From Nonomuraea helvata (GTDB lineage Bacteria > Actinomycetota > Actinomycetes > Streptosporangiales > Streptosporangiaceae): a DNA stretch of 64,000 nt. The stretch lies in contig NZ_BAAAXV010000001.1 in the NCBI RefSeq assembly GCF_039535785.1, forward strand, positions 558,001 through 622,000, written 5' to 3'. Every line of letters begins with the position of its first letter. Position 1 is the first letter of the stretch. Position numbers and translations under genes: made by a program. Below the pieces are notes generated by a model, which did not search any database, was not told the DNA's origin, and was given only the letters and a program-made list of their open reading frames with translations. This document shows positions 38,068 through 54,219 of the stretch, one piece after another.

Positions 38068-39132
38068 TCACCGATCATGCGCATTCGACATCGGCGACGG
38101 GGCGGGGCCCGTCGAGTCGCGGACGCTGAGGGTCGTGGCCAGCTGGAGGTGCCGGGAGGCGGGCTGGACGCCGTCCGCCATGCCGAGGAGGGTCTCGACG
38201 GCCATCCGGCCCATGCCGACGAGAGGCTGCCGGACGGACGTGAGCCGGGGCGTGGTCCACTGGGCCTGCGGCGTGTCGTCGAACCCGGTGACCGACAGCT
38301 CGCCCGGCACGGTGATGTGCAGCTCCTTGGCCGCGGCGAGGACCCCGACGGCGATCTCGTCATTGCCCGCGACGATCGCGGTCGGCCGCTCGTCGAGCGC
38401 GAGGAGGTCGTGGCCGTGCCGGAGCCCTGCCTCGACGGAGAACGCCTCGTGGCGAATCAGCGCCCGGTCCGGCGTGACGCCGGCCGAGTCGAGCGCGGCC
38501 TGGTAGCCGTGGAAGCGTTCCACCGAGGGGGCGGAGCCCAGCGGGCCGCCGATCCAGCCGATCCTGCGGTGGCCGAGCTTGATGACGTGCTCGGTCGCCG
38601 AGCGGCCTCCCGCCCAGTTGGTGGAGCCGATGCTGACGAGGCGCGATTCGATCGGGTCGATCGGGTCGATCGTCACGATGGGCACTTCGAGCTCATCCGC
38701 GGCGAGGAGCACTGAGTCGGGCACGGCGACGGCGAGCGCGATGACACCGACGACACCGGACGCCTTCTGTTCCTCCATCCAGGCCCGGGCCGCCGTACGG
38801 CTCGTGCTGATCGGCCTGTCGAGCGGCAGGCGAAGGAGGAGCTCGGCCTGCGCGGAGGTCGCGGCCACGAGGATCCCTTGGAGCACCGTCCCGGCATAAC
38901 GGGACTCCACGATGTCGAGCATCGTGACGATGCTCCGCTCTCGGGTTTGCTCATGTCGCGCCGCCGTCGGCATGTAGCCGATCTCGGCCATGACCCCGAG
39001 GACGTGCTCGCGCGTGCTCGCCCCCACATCGCTCCGCCCGTTGAGGACCTTCGAGGCGGTCGCCGGCGAGACGCCGGCCAGTCGGGCGACGTCCGCCAGG
39101 GTGGCTCGCTCTGAACGGCCTCGCCGCGGCAT
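38068..39132 (-). CDS. LacI-family transcriptional regulator
   Basis: 354 aa. N-terminal HTH (about 10-58; TLADVARLAGVSPATASKVL NGR) with a hinge helix, then a type-1 periplasmic-binding-protein-like sensor domain (70-340; FDDTPQAQWTTPRLTSVRQP). It has a duplicated IDP unit (VTIDPIDPIESR) coded by a 9-bp tandem repeat at 38651-38668. Lies between the xylanase gene (same strand, downstream) and the divergent GH39 gene. CGAAA-N3-TTTCG sites flank the shared intergene, suggesting it controls itself, GH39 and perhaps the xylanase. Confidence 0.9.
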   Translation of the reverse strand: MPRRGRSERATLADVARLAGVSPATASKVLNGRSDVGASTREHVLGVMAEIGYMPTAARHEQTRERSIVTMLDIVESRYAGTVLQGILVAATSAQAELLLRLPLDRPISTSRTAARAWMEEQKASGVVGVIALAVAVPDSVLLAADELEVPIVTIDPIDPIESRLVSIGSTNWAGGRSATEHVIKLGHRRIGWIGGPLGSAPSVERFHGYQAALDSAGVTPDRALIRHEAFSVEAGLRHGHDLLALDERPTAIVAGNDEIAVGVLAAAKELHITVPGELSVTGFDDTPQAQWTTPRLTSVRQPLVGMGRMAVETLLGMADGVQPASRHLQLATTLSVRDSTGPAPSPMSNAHDR

Positions 39133-39151
39133 CAGGGCTCCTTTCCGGCTC

Positions 39152-39164
39152 CGAAACTATTTCG
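39152..39164. promoter_or_regulatory. Operator CGAAACTATTTCG (LacI side)
   Basis: CGAAA-N3-TTTCG, 19 nt upstream of the LacI start. A second copy with the same 3-nt spacing lies at 39274 on the GH39 side. Confidence 0.6.
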
Positions 39165-39221
39165 AACCTACCACGAACTCCTTCCGCCAGACATTGCCAG
39201 GCATTGCCGCTTGTCCGCCCG

Positions 39222-39286
39222 TTGACACGGCGAAGACACACCACCTAATGTCCTGGCAGCAACGAACAAGTTTCGAAAAATTTTCG
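39222..39286 (+). promoter_or_regulatory. GH39 promoter with downstream CGAAAAATTTTCG operator
   Basis: TTGACA (39222-39227), 18 nt, TAATGT (39246-39251). The operator CGAAA-AAT-TTTCG at 39274-39286 lies just after the expected transcription start, where a repressor would block elongation. Confidence 0.6.
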
Positions 39287-39315
39287 TAGCCATCCCCAGC
39301 ACGAGAGGTGAGGGC

Positions 39316-40953
39316 ATGATGATCGACAGTGTGTCCGAAAGCCGGTTCCGGATCGACGGCGAGCTGCGCGACGAGAGTGCGCTCCCCCACATCTGGAGCT
39401 GGTGTGTCGGCGCCGGCCGCGCGAACGAAGCACTGCGCGCGGACTGGCAACAGCAATTCGCCGAAGTCGTCGCCGCATGCGGATTCCAGTACGTCCGCTT
39501 TCACGGCGTCTTCCACGACGACATGTTCGTGTACCGGGAGAGCTACGGCAGCGGTTTCGGCCCGGACACGCGCCTTCCCTCGCCCGCGTACACGTTCAGC
39601 TATGTAGACAAGGTGTTCGACTTCATCGTGGACTGCGGTGTCCGTCCCTTCGTCGAGCTGGGTTTCATGCCGCGCGAGCTCGCGACGGAGACTGAGACGG
39701 TGTTCTGGTGGGGCGCTCACTGCAGCCCGCCCAAGGACATGGCGCGCTGGGTCGAGCTGGTCACGAGGTCGGTCGAGCACTGGATCGACCGGTACGGCCT
39801 CGCCGAGGTGCGGGAGTGGCGCTTCGAGGTGTGGAACGAGCCGAACCTGGTTCCCCACTTCTGGACCGGGACGAAAACCGAGTACTTCGAGCTCTACGAG
39901 CAGACCGTCCGGGCGATCAAGAAGATCGATCCCGACCTGAAGGTGGGCGGGCCCGCAACAAGCGTCTTCGTGCCCGACGACCGCTACAAGGGCGAGACCG
40001 AGGACCGCTCCGCGGCGCTCGCAACGGTCGCCGCGACCGACGTGGACGCGCTCGACTGGCGCCCGGTCTGGATCGAGGACTTCATCGCCTGGTGCGCGGA
40101 GCGGGAACTCCCGATCGACTTCATCTCCACCCACACGTACCCCACCGACTTCGCGTTCGGCGCCGACGGCGAGGGCGTGCACATCACGCGGTACGCCGAC
40201 GCGACGTTCGACGACCTGACCCTCCTTCGCGAGCTCGTGAAGAACAGCCCGTATCCCGATGCGGAGATCCACATCACGGAGTGGTCGACGTCGCCGTCGG
40301 CTCGCGACTTCATCCACGACACGCCGTTCGCGGCGACCTCCATCACGCGGTCGTATCTGCAGTGCGCCACCCTCGCCGACTCGATCTCCTACTGGACCTT
40401 CACGGACGTGTTCGAGGAGGGAGGCGCCGGGATGGGACCGTTCCACGGCGGCTTCGGCATCGTGAACGAGGGCGGCATCCACAAGCCCACGTTCCACGCG
40501 TTCAGGATGCTCGAACGGCTCGGCGACCGGCTGCTCCTCGCGACGTCCGACGGGGTCGTCACCCGTGACAGCCGGACTTCGGCCGTGTCAGCGGTGTTCT
40601 TCAACTACCCCGAGGACATGGCCATGAGGGGTGTCGGCTCGGAGAACACGTACCCGGCGACCCGCGCGCTGGCCGAGATGGGGCCGAGCCGGACGATCCG
40701 CCATTCGATCGGCGGGCTGGAGCCGGGAACCACGTTCCTCGTCGAGATCATGGACTGGGAGCACGGGAACGTCGCCGAGGCCTGGCACCGGCTCGGGTCC
40801 CCCCTCAACCTGTCCCGGGCCGAGAGCGAGCACCTGAGCGGAGTCGCCGACTCGCTCCTCAGGTTCACGCTCACCGTGCCCGGCAACGGTGTGCTGGACC
40901 TCGATGTCGAACTCGCGCCGTGGGCCGTGATGTCGTTGCGGCAGTCGGCATGA
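39316..40953 (+). CDS. Cytoplasmic GH39-family glycosidase (beta-xylosidase-like)
   Basis: 545 aa, no signal peptide; GAGGTGAGGG precedes two tandem ATG codons (39316, 39319). Clan GH-A barrel with acid/base E175 (FEVWNEPNL) and nucleophile E322 (IHITEWSTS), and a C-terminal beta-sandwich. Typical GH39 length. Divergent from the LacI gene with its own operator. Probably hydrolyses xylo-oligosaccharides taken up after xylanase action. Confidence 0.87.
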   Translation: MMIDSVSESRFRIDGELRDESALPHIWSWCVGAGRANEALRADWQQQFAEVVAACGFQYVRFHGVFHDDMFVYRESYGSGFGPDTRLPSPAYTFSYVDKVFDFIVDCGVRPFVELGFMPRELATETETVFWWGAHCSPPKDMARWVELVTRSVEHWIDRYGLAEVREWRFEVWNEPNLVPHFWTGTKTEYFELYEQTVRAIKKIDPDLKVGGPATSVFVPDDRYKGETEDRSAALATVAATDVDALDWRPVWIEDFIAWCAERELPIDFISTHTYPTDFAFGADGEGVHITRYADATFDDLTLLRELVKNSPYPDAEIHITEWSTSPSARDFIHDTPFAATSITRSYLQCATLADSISYWTFTDVFEEGGAGMGPFHGGFGIVNEGGIHKPTFHAFRMLERLGDRLLLATSDGVVTRDSRTSAVSAVFFNYPEDMAMRGVGSENTYPATRALAEMGPSRTIRHSIGGLEPGTTFLVEIMDWEHGNVAEAWHRLGSPLNLSRAESEHLSGVADSLLRFTLTVPGNGVLDLDVELAPWAVMSLRQSA

Positions 40954-40979
40954 CCGCATCGCAGCCCGCTGGAGCACCT

Positions 40980-41024
40980 CTGACGGCATGGGTGCACCAC
41001 CACAGTGGCGCACCCATGCGTCAG
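40980..41024. terminator. Bidirectional terminator-like inverted repeat
   Basis: CTGACGGCATGGGTGC (40980-40995) pairs with GCACCCATGCGTCAG (41010-41024) with one bulged base, between convergent GH39 and GH27 genes. Confidence 0.65.
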
Positions 41025-41025
41025 G

Positions 41026-42639
<1,614 letters not shown>

Positions 42640-42694
42640 TCACCTGAGGGCCGGGCCGCTCGGCCCTCGCTCATCGGGGTGGTCCCGTGCCAGG

Positions 42695-44542
<1,848 letters not shown>

Positions 44543-44580
44543 CTCCTGCCGGGGTCGGTGGTGAGCGGCAGGAGCCCCGG
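44543..44580 (+). other. Overlapping inverted repeats in the fucosidase leader
   Basis: CTCCTGCC (44543-44550) can pair with GGCAGGAG (44567-44574), and CCGGGG (44549-44554) with CCCCGG (44575-44580). The two pairings cross, so they are alternatives or a pseudoknot. They lie about 20 nt after the -10 box; the role is untested. Confidence 0.35.
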
Positions 44581-44666
44581 CTGTGACGCGTCCGGCGATG
44601 GGCCGGCCGCGGATCGCTGAGGCCTCCCCACATGTCCCTCATTGATCCAGCACTGGAGGCTCAGAC

Positions 44667-44849
44667 ATGGGCGACAACGCCATACCGCCAGCTGGTGCCC
44701 GGCGATTAGTCAGACGAGACGGATGCGGCTATCAGAACCCCCGGCACTGGGCGCCGGTCGTGGACACCATGCCGGGCTTCTCGGCCGCCCGGACCCCGCA
44801 CCCGCTTGAGTTTGTGGGCCATCTCTGGCGCCCTCCTGCTGGTCGCTGA
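44667..44849 (+). pseudogene. Short ORF resembling the 5' end of the xylanase gene
   Basis: 60 codons from ATG 44667 with GGAGG upstream. The first residues MGDNAIPPAGARRLVRR align with the xylanase start [17 protein letters not shown]. The DNA around the start is also alike: GGAGGCTCAGACATG here, GGAGGCTCAGGCATG there. The rest has no recognisable domain and stops. Together with the shared promoter this looks like the head of a duplicated gene that was otherwise lost. It could still act as a leader ORF for the fucosidase gene. Confidence 0.5.
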
Positions 44850-44961
44850 CGAACGTCACTCTCACATGCCGGGCCCTGCGGCCCGCGGGTTCACTCGCCC
44901 GAGCCGAAACCGCTGGTGAGCCCCGGACGAACACCATCACCGCCACAACCCAGGAGACAGC

Positions 44962-48822
<3,861 letters not shown>

Positions 48823-48827
48823 CTGGA

Positions 48828-48877
48828 CGGCCCGCGGGGATCACCGGACTGTGACCGGCGAAAGCCCCGCAGGGCCG
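48828..48877. terminator. Terminator-like inverted repeat between convergent genes
   Basis: CGGCCCGCGGGG (48828-48839) pairs with CCCCGCAGGGCCG (48865-48877) with one bulge. Confidence 0.5.
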
Positions 48878-48893
48878 CCCTTCGCCCACAACG

Positions 48894-50981
48894 TCAAGAG
48901 GTCTCGGGCGTTTCCACAAGGACCCGGACGTCCCACGGGCCGAGGGAGAGCTCCGCGCCCGCCTCGTGGTCGGTGCCGTTGAGGACGTCGTGCACCGGCA
49001 GCGGCGCCGGAACCGTGATCTGGTCCCACGTCCAGTTGTGCAGGAAGCGCAGTCGCCGGCCGTCGGCCGAGGTGGCGCCGGTCGAGGTGATGCCCGGCGG
49101 CATCGACGACCACGGTCCGGCCTCCGGGGCCAGCCAGCGGAACAGGGCCTCTCCCAGCGCCGGGTTCGGGATGGTGCCGACATAGGTGATCCGGCCGGTG
49201 CCGTACGGCTGAGTGGTGGCGGCGGCGAATCGGCCGAAGTGCGGGTGGTGGTAGGCGGCCAGCACGTGCGCGCCCTCGGCGTGCAAGCCGTCCGCCCAGC
49301 GGGTGCCCGCCGCGCCCTCCGGCACCTCCAGGGGCGACCCCTCCACCTCGCCCACAGGCAGGTCGGCGGCCAGGTTGCTGAACTCTTCGTACCAGGCCCC
49401 CGCCGCGTCGGCGAGCCGGGCGGGCTGGACCTCGCGGCGGGCGCGGGCCTCCTCGTCGGCATAGGCGGTACGCGGCCCGAGCACCAGGTGCCCGCCCGCC
49501 TCCGCGTACGCCTTCAGCCAGTCCAGGGTCGCGTCGTCGGCCACGTAGAGCCCCGCGGCCACGAGCACCGGGTGCCGCGCCGCCAGCGCGGCCGGGTCCT
49601 CCGCCACTGCCTGCCCGGCATGCAGCACCCGCACCTGGCGGCCCGCCTCGAACGCCGCCCGGTAGAACGGCTCGAAGATGCCCAGGTACGACCCCTCGTC
49701 AGGCCCGCCGTCCGCCCGCGCCAGCGCGGGCTGGGCGGCCAGCCCCCACTTGCTCGGCATCGAATAGATCATCGCGACGTCCGCATCGGGCGTGAGGCCG
49801 GCGACCAGCTCTCCGGCGCTCTCCAGCTCGGCGCCGATGCGGGCGATCTCCCGGTACGTGCGCCCCGGCCGCCCACTGTGCGGCAGCACGCCGCCCCAGT
49901 ACGTCTCCGCGCCGAACACCAGCGTCCGCCACTGCCAGTACTCGATCATCGAGGCGCCCCGCGACACGAGCGCCCACGCGGCCTGCCGCCACTGCCCGTC
50001 ATAGGCCGGCTGGTTGACCCACGACGGCCCGATGGCCTGCGCGTTCGTCTCGGTGACCAGGAACGGCTCCTGCCGCGACGAGAACATCCGGTCCGCGCTC
50101 AGATACAGCGCCCAGGTGTCGGGCGTGGGCCAGTGCTGCGACGAGTCGGGCGGGGCGGGCAGCGCGAGCCCGTCCTGCATCGCGTAGTACGGGTTCCCGG
50201 CCGTGACGTCCAGCCGCCGCGTCAGGTTCTCGTCGTCCACCCCCTGCCGCTCATAGGAGATGCACGTGGTGACGAACTGCTCGGGTCTGGCGTACTCGCG
50301 CACGATGTCGGCCTGCCACTCGATGAACTCGGTGACCTGATCGGCCTGGAACCGCCGCCACGCCTGCTCGTACTGGGGCTGGGCGTTGCCGTCGGGGGTC
50401 CACAGATCGGCCCAGTCCGACAGCCGGTGCGACCAGTAGACCAGCCCCCACTCCCGGTTCAACGTCTCCACGTCGCCGTAGGTGTTCCGCAGGTGGTCGA
50501 CGAACCGCTGGAAGACGCCGTGGTTGTGCGGCAGGTGCGGCCCGGGCTCGTTGTCCACCTGGTAACCGATGACCGCGGGGTGGCCGGCGTAGCGTTCGAC
50601 GACGCGCCGGATGATCCGCTCGGCGTGGAAGCGGTAGGCCGGGTGGGTGAAGTCCATCTCCTGGCGGGCGCCCCAGCCGATGCGCTGACCGGTGCCCCGC
50701 TCACCGGCTATTTCCGGATATAGCCGGGCGAGCCACGGCGGCACCGCGTACGTCGGAGTGCCCAGGATGACGGCGATGCCCCGCTCGTGTGCGCCGTCCA
50801 GGGCAGGCTGCAGCCAGTCCAGGTTGAAGCGGCCGTTCTCGGGTTCCCAGGTGGACCAGACGGACTCTCCGACCCTGATCACCGAGAATCGGGCCTCGGC
50901 CATCAGCTCCAGGTCGGTCTTGAGCAGGTCGGCGGGATGGTATTCGGGATAGTAGGCGGCGCCGAAGAGCACTCGGGGCAC
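48894..50981 (-). CDS. Cytoplasmic GH42 beta-galactosidase
   Basis: 695 aa from GTG 50981, preferred because GGAAGGA lies 6 nt upstream; ATG 50987 touches that site directly and ATG 51011 has none. GH42 domain A with acid/base E145 (QVDNEPGPH) and nucleophile E311 (LVTETNAQAIG), then the trimerisation domain and C-terminal beta domain. No signal peptide. Follows the LacI gene by 70 nt on the same strand. Hydrolyses galactosides or, in some relatives, arabinopyranosides. Confidence 0.92.
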   Translation of the reverse strand: MPRVLFGAAYYPEYHPADLLKTDLELMAEARFSVIRVGESVWSTWEPENGRFNLDWLQPALDGAHERGIAVILGTPTYAVPPWLARLYPEIAGERGTGQRIGWGARQEMDFTHPAYRFHAERIIRRVVERYAGHPAVIGYQVDNEPGPHLPHNHGVFQRFVDHLRNTYGDVETLNREWGLVYWSHRLSDWADLWTPDGNAQPQYEQAWRRFQADQVTEFIEWQADIVREYARPEQFVTTCISYERQGVDDENLTRRLDVTAGNPYYAMQDGLALPAPPDSSQHWPTPDTWALYLSADRMFSSRQEPFLVTETNAQAIGPSWVNQPAYDGQWRQAAWALVSRGASMIEYWQWRTLVFGAETYWGGVLPHSGRPGRTYREIARIGAELESAGELVAGLTPDADVAMIYSMPSKWGLAAQPALARADGGPDEGSYLGIFEPFYRAAFEAGRQVRVLHAGQAVAEDPAALAARHPVLVAAGLYVADDATLDWLKAYAEAGGHLVLGPRTAYADEEARARREVQPARLADAAGAWYEEFSNLAADLPVGEVEGSPLEVPEGAAGTRWADGLHAEGAHVLAAYHHPHFGRFAAATTQPYGTGRITYVGTIPNPALGEALFRWLAPEAGPWSSMPPGITSTGATSADGRRLRFLHNWTWDQITVPAPLPVHDVLNGTDHEAGAELSLGPWDVRVLVETPETS

Positions 50982-51051
50982 AGACATTCCTTCCGTTGTT
51001 CGACGAGTCATCGTTTGACGGCGAGCCGCCGGGTACGCGGCACGATCACGT

Positions 51052-52074
51052 TTACTCCTTGGGGGGTGGTGCAGTGGACCGGCGGACCACGAGCTCCATG
51101 GGCAGGTCATCGTGAATCGCCGGCCCGGCGCCGCTCTCGATCCGTTCGACGAGCAGTTCCAGACCGTGCGCCGCGGTCGCCTCGAAGTCCTGGCGGATGG
51201 TGGTCAGGGGCGGTGACAGGTACGCCGCGGAGGGGATGTCGTCCATCCCCACCACGCTCATCTGCTCGGGCACCGCGCGTCCCGCCTCGGCCAGGGCCCG
51301 CAGCACGCCGATCGCCATGTCGTCATTGGCCACGAACACCGCCGTGACCTCCGGATCGGCCGCAAGGATCCGCCCCGCCGCGTACCCGGACGCGGGCGAC
51401 CAGTCGCCCTCCAGCATCGGCGGCTCGGGAATGCCCGCCGTGGCCAGCGCCTCCCGCCAGCCCTGGGCGCGGTCCCGCGCCGCGAGCCACCGTCTCGGGC
51501 CCGCGACGTGCCACACCGTGGCGTGTCCCAGGCCGAGCAGGTGCTCGGTCGCCGTGCGGCCCGCGCCCACGCCGGACCCACCGGTGACCATCACGCGCGG
51601 GCCGTCGAGGCCGGCCAGCCGGCCGAAGCTGAGCACCGGGATGTCCGCCTCGATGCGCAGCGTCTGGCCCTCGTCGATCGGCTCGGACAGCACGATGCCG
51701 TCCACGCCCTGCTCCAGCAGCGATTCGACGGCCTTCATGATGCCGCCTTCCTCGTCTTCCAGGGTGTTGACGACGGTGAAGGCGTAACCGATCTCCCTGG
51801 CCCGCCGCTCGAGCGCGACCAGCAACGAGGACGGGCCGAAGAGCGAGGTGCCGAGCGCGGCCGCCCCGATGCGGTGGAAGCGGCCCAGGTTGAGCGCCCG
51901 GGCCGCGGTGTTGCGCCGGTAGCCGAGTTCGCGTGCCGCCGCCAGCACCCGCTCGCGGACCTCGTCGCTGACGTACGCCTCGCCGTTCATCACCCGGGAG
52001 ACCGTCTTCTGCGACACGCCCGCCAGGCGGGCGACGTCCGTACTGCCTGGCGGCCTGCGTCGCGGCTCGGTCAT
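51052..52074 (-). CDS. LacI-family transcriptional regulator
   Basis: 340 aa. HTH STDVARLAGVSQKTVSRVMN (about 11-30) and hinge, followed by a sugar-binding sensor domain (GIVLSEPIDEG, VGMDDIPSAAYLSPPLTTIR). Precedes the GH42 gene. The perfect 16-bp palindrome at 52090 lies between its ribosome site and predicted promoter, so it is probably autoregulated and controls GH42. Confidence 0.92.
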   Translation of the reverse strand: MTEPRRRPPGSTDVARLAGVSQKTVSRVMNGEAYVSDEVRERVLAAARELGYRRNTAARALNLGRFHRIGAAALGTSLFGPSSLLVALERRAREIGYAFTVVNTLEDEEGGIMKAVESLLEQGVDGIVLSEPIDEGQTLRIEADIPVLSFGRLAGLDGPRVMVTGGSGVGAGRTATEHLLGLGHATVWHVAGPRRWLAARDRAQGWREALATAGIPEPPMLEGDWSPASGYAAGRILAADPEVTAVFVANDDMAIGVLRALAEAGRAVPEQMSVVGMDDIPSAAYLSPPLTTIRQDFEATAAHGLELLVERIESGAGPAIHDDLPMELVVRRSTAPPPKE

Positions 52075-52089
52075 CGCAGCTCCTTGTGT

Positions 52090-52143
52090 CTGACTACGTA
52101 GTCAGATGCCCACCACTCTCGGGCGGCGGGCGCCGATTGTCAA
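52090..52143 (-). promoter_or_regulatory. LacI-gene promoter and perfect palindrome CTGACTACGTAGTCAG
   Basis: Minus strand TTGACA (52143-52138) and a weak GAGAGT (52120-52115), 17 nt apart. The perfect 16-bp palindrome lies at 52090-52105, 16 nt before the start codon. Confidence 0.65.
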
Positions 52144-52195
52144 GAGGGGGATCCGCCTGCGTGGTGGCAGGAGGCAGCGGTCCCGAGGACGTCGT

Positions 52196-52858
52196 TCACG
52201 TTTCCTGGTCGCCGGCGACGACCAGGCCGGATTCGTACGCGAAGACGACAGCCTGGGCGCGGTCGCGCAGACCCAGTTTCGTCAGCAGGTTGCTCACGTG
52301 GGTCTTGACCGTGTGCTCGGTGACCACCAGATCCGCGGCGATCTCGGCGTTGGACCGGCCGCGCGCGAGCAGCCGCAGCGTATCCATCTCCCGCTCGGTC
52401 AGCTCATCCAGGCGCTGCCGCAGCCGGGGCCGGGAACGTCCGCGCCCGACGAACTCGGCGATCAGGCGGCGGGTGATCGCGGGGGCCAGCAGCGACTCCC
52501 CCTCGGCGACCAGGCGGACGGCGCGTACGAGGTCGTCGCGACGTACGTCCTTGAGCAGGAAGCCGCTGGCCCCGGCACGCAAGGCGTCGTAGACGTACTG
52601 GTCGACGTCGAACATCGTCAGGACCAGCACCTTCGCGTCGGTTCTGCGGCACACCTGCGCGGTGGCCTCGACGCCGTCCACGCCGGGCATCCGGATGTCC
52701 ATGAGCACGACGTCCGGCTCCAGTTCGATCGCCTTCGTGACGGCCTCGGCGCCGTCGGCCGCCTCGCCGACCACGGTGATGTCGTCATGGGCATTGAGGA
52801 TCATCGCGAAACCACCGCGGAACAGGTCCTGGTCGTCGGCGACGAGTACGCGCAGCAT
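52196..52858 (-). CDS. NarL/LuxR-family response regulator
   Basis: 220 aa. Receiver domain 1-120 with phospho-acceptor D54 (VVLMDIRMPG), acidic pair D8-D9, and Lys in GFLLKDV. LuxR-type HTH about 150-212 (LTEREMDTLRLLARGRSNAE, HTVKTHVSNLLTKLGL). Starts 4 nt after the histidine kinase stop; the two form a two-component operon. The target is unknown; the divergent Lnt-like gene is the nearest candidate. Confidence 0.93.
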   Translation of the reverse strand: MLRVLVADDQDLFRGGFAMILNAHDDITVVGEAADGAEAVTKAIELEPDVVLMDIRMPGVDGVEATAQVCRRTDAKVLVLTMFDVDQYVYDALRAGASGFLLKDVRRDDLVRAVRLVAEGESLLAPAITRRLIAEFVGRGRSRPRLRQRLDELTEREMDTLRLLARGRSNAEIAADLVVTEHTVKTHVSNLLTKLGLRDRAQAVVFAYESGLVVAGDQET

Positions 52859-52862
52859 GCCG

Positions 52863-53993
52863 CTATCCGATCGGCAGGGTCGCGATGACGGTGAAACCCG
52901 GGTTCCCTGGCCGGATGGCCAGCTTGCCGCCGCAGGCCGTGACCCGCTCGCGCATCCCGATCATGCCGTGTCCTTCCCGTAGCTCCCGCGTGCCCCGTCC
53001 GTCGTCGGAGACCTCGACGTCCAGGGTGTCACCGGACCAGCGGAGCCGTACGCGGACGGTGTTCGCTCCAGCGTGCCGGATCGTGTTGGTCAGCGCCTCC
53101 TGGATGATCCGGTATGCGGCGACGTCCACGTCGGCGGGAAGGCGTCGTGGCTCGCCACGCACGTCGGCGGAGGCCTCCAGGCCCGCACGGCGGGCGTTGC
53201 CGAGCAGGTCGGGCAGGGCGTCGAGCCCGGGATGCGGCCCTCGGACCGGAGCCAGGCCGTCGGGCGCCTCGCTTCCTCGCAGTGCGCCGAGGATCAGGCG
53301 GAGCTGGCCGATCGCGTCCCGCCCGGCCGCTCCGATCGCCTCGAAGATCTCCTCGGCCCGCTCCGGATGATCGCGCACCACCAGTGGGCCGGTCTCCGCC
53401 TGGACCACCATGAGGCCGACCGAGTGGGTCACGATGTCGTGCATGTCGCGGGCGATCCGGGTGCGTTCGCGTTCGACCGCGGCAGCGCGTTCCTCGCGGA
53501 TGCGGGCTTCGCGCTCCTGTTCGGCCTCTCGCCTGGCCCGCCGGGCCCGTGCCCCGGCGCCGACGGCGTACGCGGCGACGACCGCGGTGAGGAGATAGCG
53601 ATAGGTCTCCAGATTTTCGTGCGGGACGATGAGCGACACGGCCATGCCGACGGAGAGTCCGGCGATGCCCCCGGCGCGGCGTACCCGGGAGAGGTCCGCC
53701 GCCGCGAACGTGTAGGTGCACACGAGCACGCCGTACGGCAGGAGCAGCAGACTCGCAGAGTGTGGCAGCGACTTCGCCGCGATCGCCAGGATCGTCGTCG
53801 CGCAGCCCACGACCGCCCCGACGGAGATGATCGCGCGGCGTCGCCACAGCACGGGCACCGACATCAGGACTGCGAGCGTCACCGACCACCACGGCTGCCG
53901 GTACGGGACGATCGCGGGCGTCACCGTCATCACGGTGACGACGGCGGCGATCGCGACGTCGGTCCTTGACGGCTTGAGGATGCTCGCCCGCAT
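52863..53993 (-). CDS. NarL-type sensor histidine kinase
   Basis: 376 aa from ATG 53993 (GGAG 7 nt upstream), preferred over TTG 54020. Four to five membrane helices (12-145), a charged coiled coil (150-175), HisKA_3 with H185 (ARDMHDIVTHSVGL), and a HATPase domain (DVSDDGRGTRELREGHGMIG). Integral membrane sensor without a large external domain; signal unknown. Confidence 0.92.
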   Translation of the reverse strand: MRASILKPSRTDVAIAAVVTVMTVTPAIVPYRQPWWSVTLAVLMSVPVLWRRRAIISVGAVVGCATTILAIAAKSLPHSASLLLLPYGVLVCTYTFAAADLSRVRRAGGIAGLSVGMAVSLIVPHENLETYRYLLTAVVAAYAVGAGARARRARREAEQEREARIREERAAAVERERTRIARDMHDIVTHSVGLMVVQAETGPLVVRDHPERAEEIFEAIGAAGRDAIGQLRLILGALRGSEAPDGLAPVRGPHPGLDALPDLLGNARRAGLEASADVRGEPRRLPADVDVAAYRIIQEALTNTIRHAGANTVRVRLRWSGDTLDVEVSDDGRGTRELREGHGMIGMRERVTACGGKLAIRPGNPGFTVIATLPIG

Positions 53994-54079
53994 GACCGGC
54001 TCCGGGGTTGTGAGAGGCAATCCGGCAAGACTAGGCCGCGCGGCACCGCCGCCGCCTCCGGCTCCCGGCTGATGACCTT

Positions 54080-54097
54080 CTCACTCCTTCGAGTGAG
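54080..54097. other. Small inverted repeat CTCACTC-cttc-GAGTGAG
   Basis: 7-bp perfect stem with a 4-nt loop in the 226-bp gap between the divergent histidine kinase and Lnt-like genes. Possibly an operator for the response regulator; no clear promoter boxes seen. Confidence 0.3.
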
Positions 54098-54219
54098 ACC
54101 CGGCACGACGAATCTCCGAGCGGCCCTGGCTCCTTCGACCGGTACGCGGATCACTCCCGTCAGCGATGCGCGTTCAGGCCCGGCTTCTGGAGAGTCGGGG
54201 CGACTGAGAGGAGACCCAC

